Source of the DNA: Bradyrhizobium sp. Rc3b
GTDB taxonomy: Bacteria > Pseudomonadota > Alphaproteobacteria > Rhizobiales > Xanthobacteraceae
DNA length: 64,000 nucleotides
Reading direction: 5' to 3'
Assembly (NCBI RefSeq): GCF_900114915.1
Contig: NZ_FOUS01000007.1
Coordinates: 372,001 to 436,000 of the forward strand
Shown here: positions 8,847 through 17,858 of the stretch, in pieces
How positions within the stretch are numbered: the stretch's first letter is position 1
How the letters are laid out: every line of letters begins with the position of its first letter
The notes under the pieces: model-generated
Seen by the model: the letters and a program-made list of their open reading frames with translations, nothing else
Told to the model about the DNA's origin: nothing
The model's database searches: none
Program-made: the position numbers and the translations under genes

Positions 8847-9634
8847 CTCCCCAGCCACATCGTCAGCACCACCGCGGTCAGATTGTTCAGCGCGTGCAGC
8901 ACGATGGTGAGCCAGAGCGAATTCGCGCGATAGCGCATATAGCCGAACCACAGGCCGATGGTGAAGACTTCGGCGAGGAAGTACATGTCGTATTGCAGGT
9001 GCACGATGGTCCAGACCAGCGACGACAGCAGGATCGCGCCCGGCACGCGCAAGAAGCTCGCCGACCAGCCGCGATAGAGGAAGCCGCGTGCCAGGATCTC
9101 TTCCGACATCGGCGCAGCCACGCTGAAGGCGAATAGCAGCAACAACGCCGCGCCCTTGTCGCGGCCCGATTTCAAGAGATCGGTCATGAAGCCCGGCGTC
9201 GCCTCGCGGCCGAGCGCGCGCGACATCGTCTCCCAGACCAGCACCAGCAGGATGAGGCCGACCGCACCGAACAGGAGCTGCTTCCAGGACGGCCAATGCA
9301 GCGCGAGATAGTCGACGAAGGAGGCTTTCTTGATGGCAATGGCGAGCCACACCGCCAAAAGCGTCGCCGGCAGGCCCATGATGACCGACAGCGCGAGCGC
9401 CTGCGGATCGTGGCCGACCGCCTGGAGCGAGGCGAAGTCCATGGGAAGACCACGCTGTGCCACCAGCAGGACGACGGCGCCGATCTGCCCGACGAACATC
9501 GCGGCGAAGATAAAGAGGCCCCACAACGCGGTGCCCCAGAACATCCAGACGCGCGGCGGCGCTGGCGTCATAGTCAGCGGCGGATGGTCGGGATTGAGGG
9601 AGTCCATCAGAAGGCTTTCGTTGGGAAGACTCAC
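8843..9634 (-). CDS. CPBP-family (type II CAAX prenyl protease-like) intramembrane metalloprotease
   Basis: 263 residues with about eight membrane segments. The CPBP/Abi motifs are present: EEILARGFLYR (EExxxR, residues about 178-188), a VHLQYD motif, and HALNN near residue 248. The glutamates and histidines bind the catalytic metal in the membrane. I use the GTG at 9634, whose GTGA overlaps the stop of the upstream acyl-CoA dehydrogenase and suggests translational coupling. An ATG at 9607 is a possible alternative. The bacterial substrates of this family are mostly unknown. Confidence 0.87.
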   Translation of the reverse strand: MSLPNESLLMDSLNPDHPPLTMTPAPPRVWMFWGTALWGLFIFAAMFVGQIGAVVLLVAQRGLPMDFASLQAVGHDPQALALSVIMGLPATLLAVWLAIAIKKASFVDYLALHWPSWKQLLFGAVGLILLVLVWETMSRALGREATPGFMTDLLKSGRDKGAALLLLFAFSVAAPMSEEILARGFLYRGWSASFLRVPGAILLSSLVWTIVHLQYDMYFLAEVFTIGLWFGYMRYRANSLWLTIVLHALNNLTAVVLTMWLGS

Positions 9635-11274
9635 GGCAGCGCCCGCTCCAGCAGCGCGCGGGCCTCGCCGCTCTCCAGCTCGACGGCGCCGTACATGCTG
9701 GCGTGATTGGCCGCAAGGCGCGTGCTCGCGAACAGTTCGGCATTACGCGGCGACACGCCGTTCAATGCCGCAGCAGCGGCCAGCAGCGCCAGTTTCTCAA
9801 CGGCGAGACGCGCGAAGCGCTCGCCATCGGCGCGGCGGAAAGTCTTGCCGATGAACGCGGCCGCGTCTCCTGCCCCAGGCAAGCCCTTCGTCTCGGCCGC
9901 AAGCGATTGCAGCACAGCCGTCGCCGGCTCCGGCTCGCGCGAGAGCGCGCGGAGCACGTCGAGGCACATCACATTGCCCGAGCCCTCCCAGATCGCGTTG
10001 ACCGGCGACTCCCGGTAGTGCCGCGCCAGAATGCCGTCCTCGACATAGCCGTTGCCGCCGAGGCATTCCATGGCCTCATAGAGGAACGGCGGCGCACTCT
10101 TGCAGGTCCAGTATTTGATCGCGGGCGTCAAGAGCCGCATATAGGCGGCCTCCGCCGCATCGTGCGGCGTGCGGTCGAAGGCGCGGCAGAGCCGCATGAC
10201 CAGGGCCGTGCTCGCCTCGACATGCAGCGCCATGTCCGACAGCACGGCCTGCATCAGCGGCTGATCGGCGAGATGTTTCTGGAACACGCTGCGGTGTCGG
10301 GCGTGATGCAGCGCATGCGCAAGCCCCGAGCGCATCAGGCCGACGGAGGCGATCGCGCAATCCTGCCGCGTCAGCTGCACCATCTGGATGATGGTGCGGA
10401 TGCCCTTGCCTTCCTCGCCGACCCGCTCCGCATAGGCACCGACGAACTCGACCTCGGACGAGGCATTGGAGCGATTGCCGAGCTTGTCCTTCAACCGCTG
10501 GAACTGGATCGCATTCATCGAACCATCCGGCGCGAAGCGCGGCATGAAGAAACAGGTCAGCCCGCTGTCCGCCTGCGCCAGCACCAGGAAGGCATCGCAC
10601 ATCGGCGCCGACATGAACCATTTGTGGCCGGTGATGCGGTAGGCCTCGCCCTCGCGCACCGCGCGCGTCATGTTGGCACGCACGTCGGTGCCGCCCTGCT
10701 TCTCGGTCATGCCCATGCCGAGCGTCATGCCGCGCTTCTGCCACCACGGCGCAAAGCTCGGGTCGTAGCTCCGGGTCGACAGCACCGGCATCACCTTGCC
10801 GAGCAAATCCGGCTGCATCGCCAGCGCACCGACGGAGGCGCGCGTCATCGTGATCGGACAGAGGTGGCCGGTCTCGACTTGCGCGGCCATGTAGAATTTT
10901 GCCGCACGAATGACTTCGGCGGCATCGCCCGCAGGTTTGCCCTCCGCGGTCCACGTCGAATTGTGCACGCCGGCATGGGCGCTGTGCGCCATCAGCTCGT
11001 GATAGGCCGGGTGAAACTCGACCTGGTCGCGGCGGTTGCCTTTTGCGTCGAAGGTGCGCAGCTTCGGCGTATTCTCGTTCGCGACACGCCCGCGATCGGC
11101 CATCGCGGCCGAGCCCCACTGCTTCCCAAACTCAGACAGCTCGCGTTCCGCCGCCGCACCGCCATTGGCCTTCACCGCATCGACCAGCGGCCGATCCGCG
11201 GCGAACAGGTCGACATCCTCGAACGGCGGCGACTGGTTGAAGACCTCGTGGGTCGCGAAGCTCGGCTGGGTCAT
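9631..11274 (-). CDS. AidB-type acyl-CoA dehydrogenase
   Basis: 547 residues, the length of E. coli AidB (about 540) rather than the 380-400 of ordinary acyl-CoA dehydrogenases. It has the N-terminal VFNQSPPFEDVDLF segment, GMGMTEKQGGTDV (FAD-binding middle domain), ITGHKWFMSAP, and the C-terminal ECLGGNGYVEDGILARHYRE and NAIWEGSGNV motifs typical of AidB. AidB is an FAD flavoprotein linked in E. coli to alkylation stress and DNA binding, with weak isovaleryl-CoA dehydrogenase activity. It leads a leftward pair with the CPBP protease. Whether it works on DNA damage or on lipids here cannot be read from the sequence. Confidence 0.88.
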   Translation of the reverse strand: MTQPSFATHEVFNQSPPFEDVDLFAADRPLVDAVKANGGAAAERELSEFGKQWGSAAMADRGRVANENTPKLRTFDAKGNRRDQVEFHPAYHELMAHSAHAGVHNSTWTAEGKPAGDAAEVIRAAKFYMAAQVETGHLCPITMTRASVGALAMQPDLLGKVMPVLSTRSYDPSFAPWWQKRGMTLGMGMTEKQGGTDVRANMTRAVREGEAYRITGHKWFMSAPMCDAFLVLAQADSGLTCFFMPRFAPDGSMNAIQFQRLKDKLGNRSNASSEVEFVGAYAERVGEEGKGIRTIIQMVQLTRQDCAIASVGLMRSGLAHALHHARHRSVFQKHLADQPLMQAVLSDMALHVEASTALVMRLCRAFDRTPHDAAEAAYMRLLTPAIKYWTCKSAPPFLYEAMECLGGNGYVEDGILARHYRESPVNAIWEGSGNVMCLDVLRALSREPEPATAVLQSLAAETKGLPGAGDAAAFIGKTFRRADGERFARLAVEKLALLAAAAALNGVSPRNAELFASTRLAANHASMYGAVELESGEARALLERALP

Positions 11275-11294
11275 GGCGCTTCCTCGGCGCGGAA

Positions 11295-12044
11295 TCAGTT
11301 CCGGCGCGGCTGGATCGGGAAATCATAGGCCGCCCCGCCGGCCCCCGGCAGGGAAAAATGCCACCACTCCTTCGAATAGTTCACAAAGCCTTGCCTGCCC
11401 ATCGCAGCGACCAGCCGCCTGCGCCAGATGCGCTGCTCGGACGTGATCGCCGGTGCCGCGGTATGGCCCTTCGCATCGGTACAGTCGTAGCCGGTGCCCA
11501 TGTCGACGCTGCCTTCCGGCGCGCGCGCTTCGACCGGCGCGGTGCAATCCGCATAGGCTCTTGATGGGTCGTATTTGGCGGAGTTGTCGGCCTTCAGATC
11601 GACCAAAGTGAGATCGAGCGCGGCGCCCGTCGAATGCTGCGAGCGGCTCGCGATGTAGCCGAGGCGGAACAGCTCGGTCTTGGGGATTTTTGGATTGTAG
11701 CGCCGCTCGGCGGCGCTCTCGTGACCGTTCTGCGACCACTTGACCATGTCGAGCGAGGCCCGCGCCGGCCGGTAGCAGTCGAACATCTTGAGCGAGAGGT
11801 CTTGCGCCGCCAGCTCCTGCTGCACCGCCTTGAGCCGCAGCCCGACTTCGCGCTTCACCACGCACTCGCCGGCGTTGTAGCCGGCGAGCGGCCGGCCGAC
11901 GAAATTGTTCGAGGTGGCGTAGCGGATGTCCTGGATGATGTCGGGATCGATCTCGCGCAGATAGACGAAGCCGCCGGGGAGCGATTGGGCGTGGGCCGCG
12001 CTGATTGTTGCTGCAGCCAAGAGCACAGTCAGGATTGTTTTCAC
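11295..12044 (-). CDS. Periplasmic D-Ala-D-Ala dipeptidase, VanX/DdpX family
   Basis: 249 residues from the GTG at 12044, preferred over upstream ATGs because GGGGG lies 6 nt before it, a signal peptide follows at once (KTILTVLLAAATISAAHA), and the longer frame would read into a dispersed repeat. The M15D zinc-site residues are SxHxxGxAxD (His137, Asp144) and KEWWHF (Glu226, His229), with CYRPARA (Arg92). VanX-like enzymes split D-Ala-D-Ala. In non-resistant Gram-negatives DdpX serves cell-wall turnover or use of D-Ala as a nutrient. No van ligase or sensor genes lie nearby, so this is not a resistance cluster. Confidence 0.85.
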   Translation of the reverse strand: MKTILTVLLAAATISAAHAQSLPGGFVYLREIDPDIIQDIRYATSNNFVGRPLAGYNAGECVVKREVGLRLKAVQQELAAQDLSLKMFDCYRPARASLDMVKWSQNGHESAAERRYNPKIPKTELFRLGYIASRSQHSTGAALDLTLVDLKADNSAKYDPSRAYADCTAPVEARAPEGSVDMGTGYDCTDAKGHTAAPAITSEQRIWRRRLVAAMGRQGFVNYSKEWWHFSLPGAGGAAYDFPIQPRRN

Positions 12045-12061
12045 GAAATGCCCCCACATCG

Positions 12062-12150
12062 TCATGGCCGGGTTTATCCCGGCCATCCACGTTCTTTTGC
12101 GTCAAATGCGATAGAAGAACGTGGATGCCCGGGACAAGCCCGGGCATGAC
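12062..12150. repeat. Dispersed palindromic repeat (GTCATGGCCGGG type)
   Basis: An 89-bp near-palindrome. The outer arms are GTCATGGCCGGG and CCCGGGCATGAC, and the inner arms are ATCCACGTTCTT and AAGAACGTGGAT. It fills the space between the divergent dipeptidase and pyrB. The layout resembles dispersed repeats common in Bradyrhizobium intergenic regions. It could fold into a long hairpin on either strand. Confidence 0.75.
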
Positions 12151-12256
12151 GTCGAGGCCACGCCGCAGCGTCGGGACCGACAGATCAGGGGATAACTCAC
12201 CGCCCCGGCTTTGGCCCTTGCCCCCCCATCCATCCGCGCCTATAGCTCTCGTTTTA

Positions 12257-13204
12257 ATGACATCGAAATCGACCTTCGTCCTCGGCCACCGGCATTTGCT
12301 GGGCATCGAGGGCCTTTCCGCGGCCGACATCACCGGCCTCCTCGACCTGTCCGAAGAATATGTCGAGCTCAACCGCCAGGTTGACAAGAAGCGCACCGTC
12401 CTGCGGGGACGGACGCAGGTGAACCTCTTCTTCGAGGCCTCCACCCGGACCCAATCCTCGTTCGAGCTCGCGGGAAAGCGGCTCGGCGCGGACGTCATGA
12501 ACATGTCGGTCTCCTCCTCGTCCATGAAGAAGGGCGAGACGCTGATCGACACCGCCATGACGCTGAACGCGATGCACCCGGATATCCTGGTGATGCGCCA
12601 TCACGCCTCCGGCGCGGTGGAACTGCTGGCGCGCAAGGTTGACGGTTCCGTGATCAATGCCGGCGACGGCGCCCATGAGCATCCGACCCAGGCCCTGCTC
12701 GACGCGCTCACCATCCGCCGCAACAAGGGCCGGATCGAGGGGCTCGTGGTCGCGATCTGCGGCGATGTGCTGCATTCGCGCGTCGCCCGCTCGAACATCA
12801 TCCTGCTCAACACGATGGGCGCCCGCGTCCGCGTGGTCGGCCCCACCACGTTGCTGCCGCCGGGCATCGAGCGGATGGGCGTCGAGGTCGCACGCGACAT
12901 GCGCGAGGGGCTCAACGGCGCCGACATCGTCATGATGCTGCGGCTGCAGCGCGAGCGCATGAACGGCTCCTTCGTGCCGTCCTCCAGCGAGTACTTCAAC
13001 TATTTCGGGCTCGACCAGAAGAAGCTCGCCTACGCCAAGCCGGACGCACTCGTGATGCATCCGGGCCCCATGAACCGCGGCGTGGAGATCGACTCGATTG
13101 TGGCCGACGGCGCGCAGTCCCTGATCCGCGAACAGGTGGAGATGGGGGTGGCCGTGCGCATGGCCGTGCTGGAAGCGCTCGCCCGTAACCTGCCGAACGC
13201 GTGA
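12257..13204 (+). CDS. pyrB: Aspartate carbamoyltransferase catalytic chain
   Basis: 315 residues from the ATG at 12257. It carries the carbamoyl-phosphate motif STRTQSSFE (62-70), the HEHPTQALLDA segment near residue 140 and HPGPMNRG near 283, all characteristic of PyrB. It catalyses the committed step of pyrimidine synthesis, carbamoyl phosphate plus aspartate to carbamoyl aspartate. The stop overlaps the start of the PyrC-like gene by one base (TGATG), so the two are translationally coupled. No pyrI regulatory subunit is present. Confidence 0.96.
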   Translation: MTSKSTFVLGHRHLLGIEGLSAADITGLLDLSEEYVELNRQVDKKRTVLRGRTQVNLFFEASTRTQSSFELAGKRLGADVMNMSVSSSSMKKGETLIDTAMTLNAMHPDILVMRHHASGAVELLARKVDGSVINAGDGAHEHPTQALLDALTIRRNKGRIEGLVVAICGDVLHSRVARSNIILLNTMGARVRVVGPTTLLPPGIERMGVEVARDMREGLNGADIVMMLRLQRERMNGSFVPSSSEYFNYFGLDQKKLAYAKPDALVMHPGPMNRGVEIDSIVADGAQSLIREQVEMGVAVRMAVLEALARNLPNA

Positions 13205-14511
13205 TGCCGATGTTGACCGATCGCCGCCCCATCCTGCTCGCCAACGCCCGCGTCGTCGATCCCTCCCGGGATTTCGACGGTGTCGGCGACGTCCTGATCG
13301 CCGACGGCGCCATCCGCGAGACCCGCCGCGGCATCGGCGCGGCCGGCGTCCCCGAAGGCACCGACATCGTCAACTGCTCCGGCAAGATCGTCGCGCCCGG
13401 CCTGATCGACATGCGCGCCTTCGTCGGCGAGCCCGGCTTCAGCCATCGCGAGACCTTTGCCACCGCGAGCCAGGCGGCCGCGACCGGCGGCATCACCACC
13501 ATCATCTGCCAGCCCGACACCTCTCCGGTGATCGATAATTCGGCGACCGTCGACTTCGTGATGCGCCGCGCCCGCGACACCGCGATCGTCAACATCCAGC
13601 CGATGGCGGCGCTCACAAAGGGCATGCACGGCGATGAGATGACCGAGTTCGGTCTGCTCAAGGCCGCGGGCGCCGTCGCCTTCAGCGATGGCGTCAGAAG
13701 CGTGACCAATGCGCAGGTGATGCGCCGCGCGCTGACCTACGCCCGCGATTTCGACGCGCTGATCGTCCACTACACCGAGGACCCCGATCTCGTCGGCGAA
13801 GGCGTGATGAACGAGGGCGAGTTCGCATCGCGGCTCGGCCTGATGGGCATCCCGAATGCCGCCGAGGCCGTGATCCTCGAACGCGACATGCGCCTCGTGG
13901 CCTTGACCGGCGGCCGCTATCACGCGGCCTCGCTGACCTGCATCGACTCGCTCGAGATCCTCCAGCGCGCGCGCGACGCCGGGCTCGCCGTCAGCGCCTC
14001 GGTCTCGATCAACCATCTTGCGCTGAACGAGAACGACATCGGCCCCTACCGTTCGTTCCTGAAACTGTCGCCGCCGTTACGGACCGAGGACGACCGCCGC
14101 GCGCTGGTGGCCGCAATCGCCTCCGGCCTCCTCGACGTCATCATGTCCGACCACAATCCGCAGGACGTCGAGGTCAAGCGCCTGCCGTTCGCCGAAGCCG
14201 CTCCCGGCGCCGTTGGACTCGAGACCATGCTGCCCGCCGGCCTCCGCCTCGTGCATAATGGCGAGATGGAACTGAAGACGCTGATCCGCGCGATGTCGAC
14301 CCGGCCGGCCGAACTGCTCGGCCTGCCCGGCGGAACCCTGCGCGCAGGCAGCCCGGCCGACGTCATCGTGATCGATCCCGACGTGCCCTGGGTGGTCGAT
14401 CCCGCCGACCTTAAATCGCCCTGCAAGAATACTCCGTTCGACGAGGCCCGCTTTACAGGCCGCGTGGTGCGCACCATTGTCGGCGGACGCACGGTTTACG
14501 AGCATGTCTGA
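13204..14511 (+). CDS. Dihydroorotase-like protein PyrC', predicted non-catalytic
   Basis: 435 residues with the class I dihydroorotase fold, coupled to pyrB by TGATG. The usual metal motif DxHxHxREPG reads DMRAFVGEPG here: Arg71 and Phe73 replace both histidines. The later HxxHVST ligand is YHAASLTC, so that histidine is also lost. VHYTED and the SDHNP aspartate remain. With these ligands missing it should not bind the binuclear zinc site. In Pseudomonas and relatives a degenerate pyrC' next to pyrB encodes an inactive partner needed for assembly of the transcarbamoylase dodecamer; that is the likely role. A catalytic dihydroorotase must then be elsewhere. Automatic annotation would call it pyrC. 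Confidence 0.88.
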   Translation: MPMLTDRRPILLANARVVDPSRDFDGVGDVLIADGAIRETRRGIGAAGVPEGTDIVNCSGKIVAPGLIDMRAFVGEPGFSHRETFATASQAAATGGITTIICQPDTSPVIDNSATVDFVMRRARDTAIVNIQPMAALTKGMHGDEMTEFGLLKAAGAVAFSDGVRSVTNAQVMRRALTYARDFDALIVHYTEDPDLVGEGVMNEGEFASRLGLMGIPNAAEAVILERDMRLVALTGGRYHAASLTCIDSLEILQRARDAGLAVSASVSINHLALNENDIGPYRSFLKLSPPLRTEDDRRALVAAIASGLLDVIMSDHNPQDVEVKRLPFAEAAPGAVGLETMLPAGLRLVHNGEMELKTLIRAMSTRPAELLGLPGGTLRAGSPADVIVIDPDVPWVVDPADLKSPCKNTPFDEARFTGRVVRTIVGGRTVYEHV

Positions 14512-14558
14512 CCTGTGCAATCGTTCGGCTCGGAAGTTGGGCCTTTGGAGCTGCCGCC

Positions 14559-15155
14559 ATGGGGCTTGAAGCATTTTTGCCGGTGGCCTTCGTCATCGGC
14601 TACCTCCTCGGCTCGATCCCGTTCGGGCTGGTCCTGACCCGGCTCGCCGGCACCCAGGATATTCGTTCGATCGGCTCCGGCAGCATCGGCGCCACCAACG
14701 TGCTGCGCACGGGACGCAAGAGCCTTGCCGCAGGCACCCTGCTGTTCGACGCGCTCAAGGGCACCGTGGCCGTGGTGATCGCCGGCTACATCGCAGGACC
14801 CAATGCCGCCATGGTCGCCGGGCTCGGCGCGTTCCTCGGCCATCTGTTCCCGGTCTGGCTCAAGTTCCGGGGCGGCAAGGGCGTGGCCGTTTATATCGGC
14901 ATCCTGATCGGCCTGTTCTGGCCCGGCGCCGTCGTGTTCTGCCTGATCTGGCTGGCGACCGCCTTCACCACCCGCTACTCCTCGCTCTCCGCGCTGGTGG
15001 CGGCGTTCGTCACGCCGATGTTCCTGTGGTGGTTCGGGCATCTCGCCTTGTCGGCGCTGACGGCACTGCTGACGCTGCTCCTGTTCTACGCGCACCGCGA
15101 GAACATCAAGCGCTTGCAGACCGGCAAGGAGAGCCGGATCGGCGAGAAGGCCTGA
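14559..15155 (+). CDS. plsY: Acyl-phosphate glycerol-3-phosphate acyltransferase PlsY
   Basis: 198 residues of integral membrane protein with five or more hydrophobic helices. The PlsY loop motifs are present: GSIPFGLVLTRL, SIGSGSIGATNVLRTG near residue 40 and GHLFPVWLKFRGGKGVA near 95. It transfers acyl groups from acyl phosphate to glycerol-3-phosphate in the inner membrane, the first acylation of phospholipid synthesis. It lies 47 bp after pyrC', the arrangement common in alphaproteobacteria (pyrB-pyrC-plsY-dprA-topA). Here the next backbone gene, dprA, comes only after two inserted genes. Confidence 0.95.
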   Translation: MGLEAFLPVAFVIGYLLGSIPFGLVLTRLAGTQDIRSIGSGSIGATNVLRTGRKSLAAGTLLFDALKGTVAVVIAGYIAGPNAAMVAGLGAFLGHLFPVWLKFRGGKGVAVYIGILIGLFWPGAVVFCLIWLATAFTTRYSSLSALVAAFVTPMFLWWFGHLALSALTALLTLLLFYAHRENIKRLQTGKESRIGEKA

Positions 15156-15304
15156 AGCCGGACATCTACGGATATCGAAGCGACCCTTCTGCATTATATG
15201 CCAAATCCTGTTCGCAACTCGGCGCATGCTCGCGGCCGGCAGTAGCGAACAGGTTCCACGCCTGTCATCCTGACAGAAGAAACGGCGTTACGCGGTTGCT
15301 CAGA

Positions 15305-16507
15305 ATGAGCGAGAAGATTGACGGCGCGCATGACGGGGTTGGTTCGCAGGGCACGGCGGCAAGCCGGCTGCTGTCGGCGACCAATATCTGGTCCGATGCG
15401 CCCGCACCGCCGCCTGCGCCAAAGCTCACTGCCGTTTCGCCGCCGGCTCCGCCACCTGCCCCCGTCGCTCCCGCTCCTGTTGTAGTCGAGGTCCGACCTG
15501 CGGCTGCCCAGGTTGCATCGGCGCAGGCTCGCGCCACCCCCTGGCCGCCGCGAAAGCTCTCGCTGGCGCTGCAGGGCGGCGGCACCTTTGCCGCCTTCAC
15601 CTGGGGCGTGCTGGAGCGGCTGCTGGAAGAGCCGATCGAGATCGACACCATCAGCGGCGCCAGTGCCGGCGCCATTAATGCGCTCCTGCTCGCCTCCGGC
15701 CTTGCCGAAGGCGGCCGCGAAGCGGCACGGGCACGACTGAGCCGATTCTGGCTCCGCCTGCTGCACGAGGCCTCGTTCCGCTCGCTGATGCTGGTCGGTG
15801 GCTTCTCGCCGGCGGGAAGCTCGGTCGCGTTCGGTCCGACGCTGCGCTCCGGCCAGTTCGATCCTTTCGATCTCGATCCGCTGCGACAGGCGCTGTCGCG
15901 AGACATCAATTTCGCCGCGCTGCTCAATCCGGACTGCCCGAAGCTCTTGATCGCGGCGACACGGATCCGCGACGGGCAGCAGCACATCTTCCGCAACGAC
16001 GCCATCACCGCCGACGTCGCGCTGGCCTCGACCTGTCCGCCCCTGGTTCACTGCGCCGTCGAGATCGAGGGCGAAGCCTATTGGGACGGCGGCTTTGGCG
16101 GCAACCCGCCCTTGCTGCGGCTGGCGCAGGACACGACGACGTCCGATGTCCTGCTCGTCCAGGTCACGCCGGCGCGCGACAGCTACGTACCGATCACGCT
16201 CGCCGCGATCGACCGCCGGCTCGACCAGATCGCGGCCAACGCCGCCCTCAATGCCGAGATCGCCGCGATCGCCTGGACGCAGGCGCATGCCGCGCCGTCG
16301 CTGCGCCTCACCAGGATCGCGGCGGAAGATTCCGTTGACGGCCTGGCGCAACGTTCGTCCACCGATCTCGGCCGCGGCTTCATTCGCCTGCTGCACCGGA
16401 GCGGCCGCGCAGCCGCAGAGCGCTGGCTCGGGCAAGATGCAAAGGTCGGCGCACCGCTCTCTGCGCCCGCACAGTCCCTTGTCGCGTCCGAACCCGCGCT
16501 AGCCTGA
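15305..16507 (+). CDS. Patatin-like phospholipase
   Basis: 400 residues from the ATG at 15305. Residues 33-60 are a Pro/Ala-rich linker. The catalytic patatin domain starts about residue 84: LALQGGGTFAAFTWG (oxyanion hole), ISGASAGA with nucleophile Ser120, and YWDGGFGGNPP with Asp261 of the Ser-Asp dyad. All catalytic elements are intact. Patatins hydrolyse acyl esters of lipids; rhizobial members are linked to membrane remodelling or polyhydroxybutyrate granules, but the substrate is not fixed here. The stop overlaps the convergent amidase by 9 bp. Confidence 0.87.
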   Translation: MSEKIDGAHDGVGSQGTAASRLLSATNIWSDAPAPPPAPKLTAVSPPAPPPAPVAPAPVVVEVRPAAAQVASAQARATPWPPRKLSLALQGGGTFAAFTWGVLERLLEEPIEIDTISGASAGAINALLLASGLAEGGREAARARLSRFWLRLLHEASFRSLMLVGGFSPAGSSVAFGPTLRSGQFDPFDLDPLRQALSRDINFAALLNPDCPKLLIAATRIRDGQQHIFRNDAITADVALASTCPPLVHCAVEIEGEAYWDGGFGGNPPLLRLAQDTTTSDVLLVQVTPARDSYVPITLAAIDRRLDQIAANAALNAEIAAIAWTQAHAAPSLRLTRIAAEDSVDGLAQRSSTDLGRGFIRLLHRSGRAAAERWLGQDAKVGAPLSAPAQSLVASEPALA

Positions 16508-17743
16508 CTTCGCCACCGCGTTCTCCAGGAACCATGCCGCCGCGAGTGCGACCGGATCGTTGCCGAAGCGCGCGATCACCTGCACGCCGATCGGCAGGCC
16601 CCCCGCCTTCAGCACCGGCACGTTGACGCAAGGATTGCCCATCAGCGTCCACAGCCGGTTGTAGCGAGGATCACCTGTCGTCGCGAGCTCCTTGGCCGGT
16701 GCCGTGCCGGGCGCCGAATAGGTCAAGAGCACGTCGACGCGCTCGAACAATTCGCCCAGCTCGCGGCGGCCACGTCGGCTGATCCGGCGTGCCTCGTCAT
16801 ATTCCTTCGGCGTCAGATGGGCGGTCGCATCGAGGCTTGCCCGCAGCATCGGCGCGATCTCGTCGTGACGCTCGGAAAACTCCCAGGCCAGCGCGCGATG
16901 CGCCTCAAAATCCTGGACGATGGGATGGATGCGCCAGGCCTCCTGCACCGCCTCGGGCAGATCAATAACCTGCACGCTGGCACCGGCGCGCTCCGCCGCC
17001 TTGATCGCGGCCTGCAAGCCTTCTTCGGCCGCCGGCTCCACGGCACCGGCAAATTCCTGCCGGACGACGCCAATGCGTGGCGCCTTGGCCGGGACGATGC
17101 CGGAAAACTCGGTGCGGCCCGTCATCGCCAAAAGTCCGCGCGCAAGATCCTCCGCACGCGCGCCGAACAGGCCGACCGTGTCGAGCGCCCACGAATAGCA
17201 CTTCACGCCAACCGTCGGCAGCATGCGGAACGACGGCTTGATCGCGGCAGTCCCGCAATAGGCCGCGGGCCGGATCACCGAGCCGCCGGTTTGGGTGCCC
17301 AGCGCCAGCGGGATCATGCCGGCACCGACCGCCGCCGCCGAGCCCGAGGATGAGCCGCCCGGCGAGTGGCCGAGATTGTGCGGGTTGAGCGTCGGGGTTG
17401 GATCGCGCGACGCGAATGCCGTGGTCGTGGTCTTGCCGATGATGGTGGCGCCTGCCCGCTTCAGCATCATGACAACAGGCGCATCGCTGCGCGGCTGCCA
17501 GCCGCGATAGATCTCCGAGCCCATCTCGGTCGGCATATTGGCGGTGTCGATGATGTCCTTGATGCCAACCGCGATGCCCCGCAGCGGGCCGGAGGCCTGC
17601 GCCTTCGCGGATTTGTCATGACGGACGAAGGCGCGAACATCCTTCTCTTTGGCCTCGATCGCCGCATGCGACTGGGCGATGGCGGCATCGGGCGAGAGCT
17701 CGCCCGCTTCGATGCGGCGCTGGAGGTCGGCGAGTGAGATCAT
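16499..17743 (-). CDS. Amidase signature family enzyme
   Basis: 414 residues from the ATG at 17743 (AAGGG upstream). The Ser-cisSer-Lys triad of the amidase signature is visible: GIKDIID (Lys62), GGSSSGSAAAVG (Ser131/132) and GTQTGGSVIRPA (Ser155). GatA is also of this family, but this protein is shorter (GatA is about 480-490), and the beginning of gatC is at the left window edge, so this is a separate hydrolase. The substrate is unknown. It is convergent with the patatin and divergent from dprA. Confidence 0.87.
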   Translation of the reverse strand: MISLADLQRRIEAGELSPDAAIAQSHAAIEAKEKDVRAFVRHDKSAKAQASGPLRGIAVGIKDIIDTANMPTEMGSEIYRGWQPRSDAPVVMMLKRAGATIIGKTTTTAFASRDPTPTLNPHNLGHSPGGSSSGSAAAVGAGMIPLALGTQTGGSVIRPAAYCGTAAIKPSFRMLPTVGVKCYSWALDTVGLFGARAEDLARGLLAMTGRTEFSGIVPAKAPRIGVVRQEFAGAVEPAAEEGLQAAIKAAERAGASVQVIDLPEAVQEAWRIHPIVQDFEAHRALAWEFSERHDEIAPMLRASLDATAHLTPKEYDEARRISRRGRRELGELFERVDVLLTYSAPGTAPAKELATTGDPRYNRLWTLMGNPCVNVPVLKAGGLPIGVQVIARFGNDPVALAAAWFLENAVAKSG

Positions 17744-17858
17744 GGCAATACCCTTCTTATTGGGATCGCTTTTAGCATCGGGGCGAGGCCACGCAAGCGC
17801 ACGCCGCTGTTGCGCAACGCCCTCAGGTTGTTCCATGCTGTCTCCACAAGGAGACGCC

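Noticed and set aside
7373..9136. 587-codon frame overlapping ruvX and the AEC gene
   Set aside because: It is in another frame of two well-supported genes, with Arg-rich shadow composition.
11295..12044. Vancomycin-type resistance
   Set aside because: The dipeptidase alone is not a resistance system: no vanH, ligase or sensor pair is adjacent, and chromosomal VanX-like enzymes are common in Gram-negatives.
12062..12558. Longer starts of pyrB and of the VanX-like gene reading through the repeat at 12062-12150
   Set aside because: Both extensions are made of repeat sequence. PyrB begins MTSKSTFVLGHRHLL at 12257 and the dipeptidase signal peptide begins at 12044.
16499..17743. GatA, because the amidase family and gatC are both in the window
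   Set aside because: The protein is about 70 residues shorter than GatA, 16 kb from gatC, and not in its operon.
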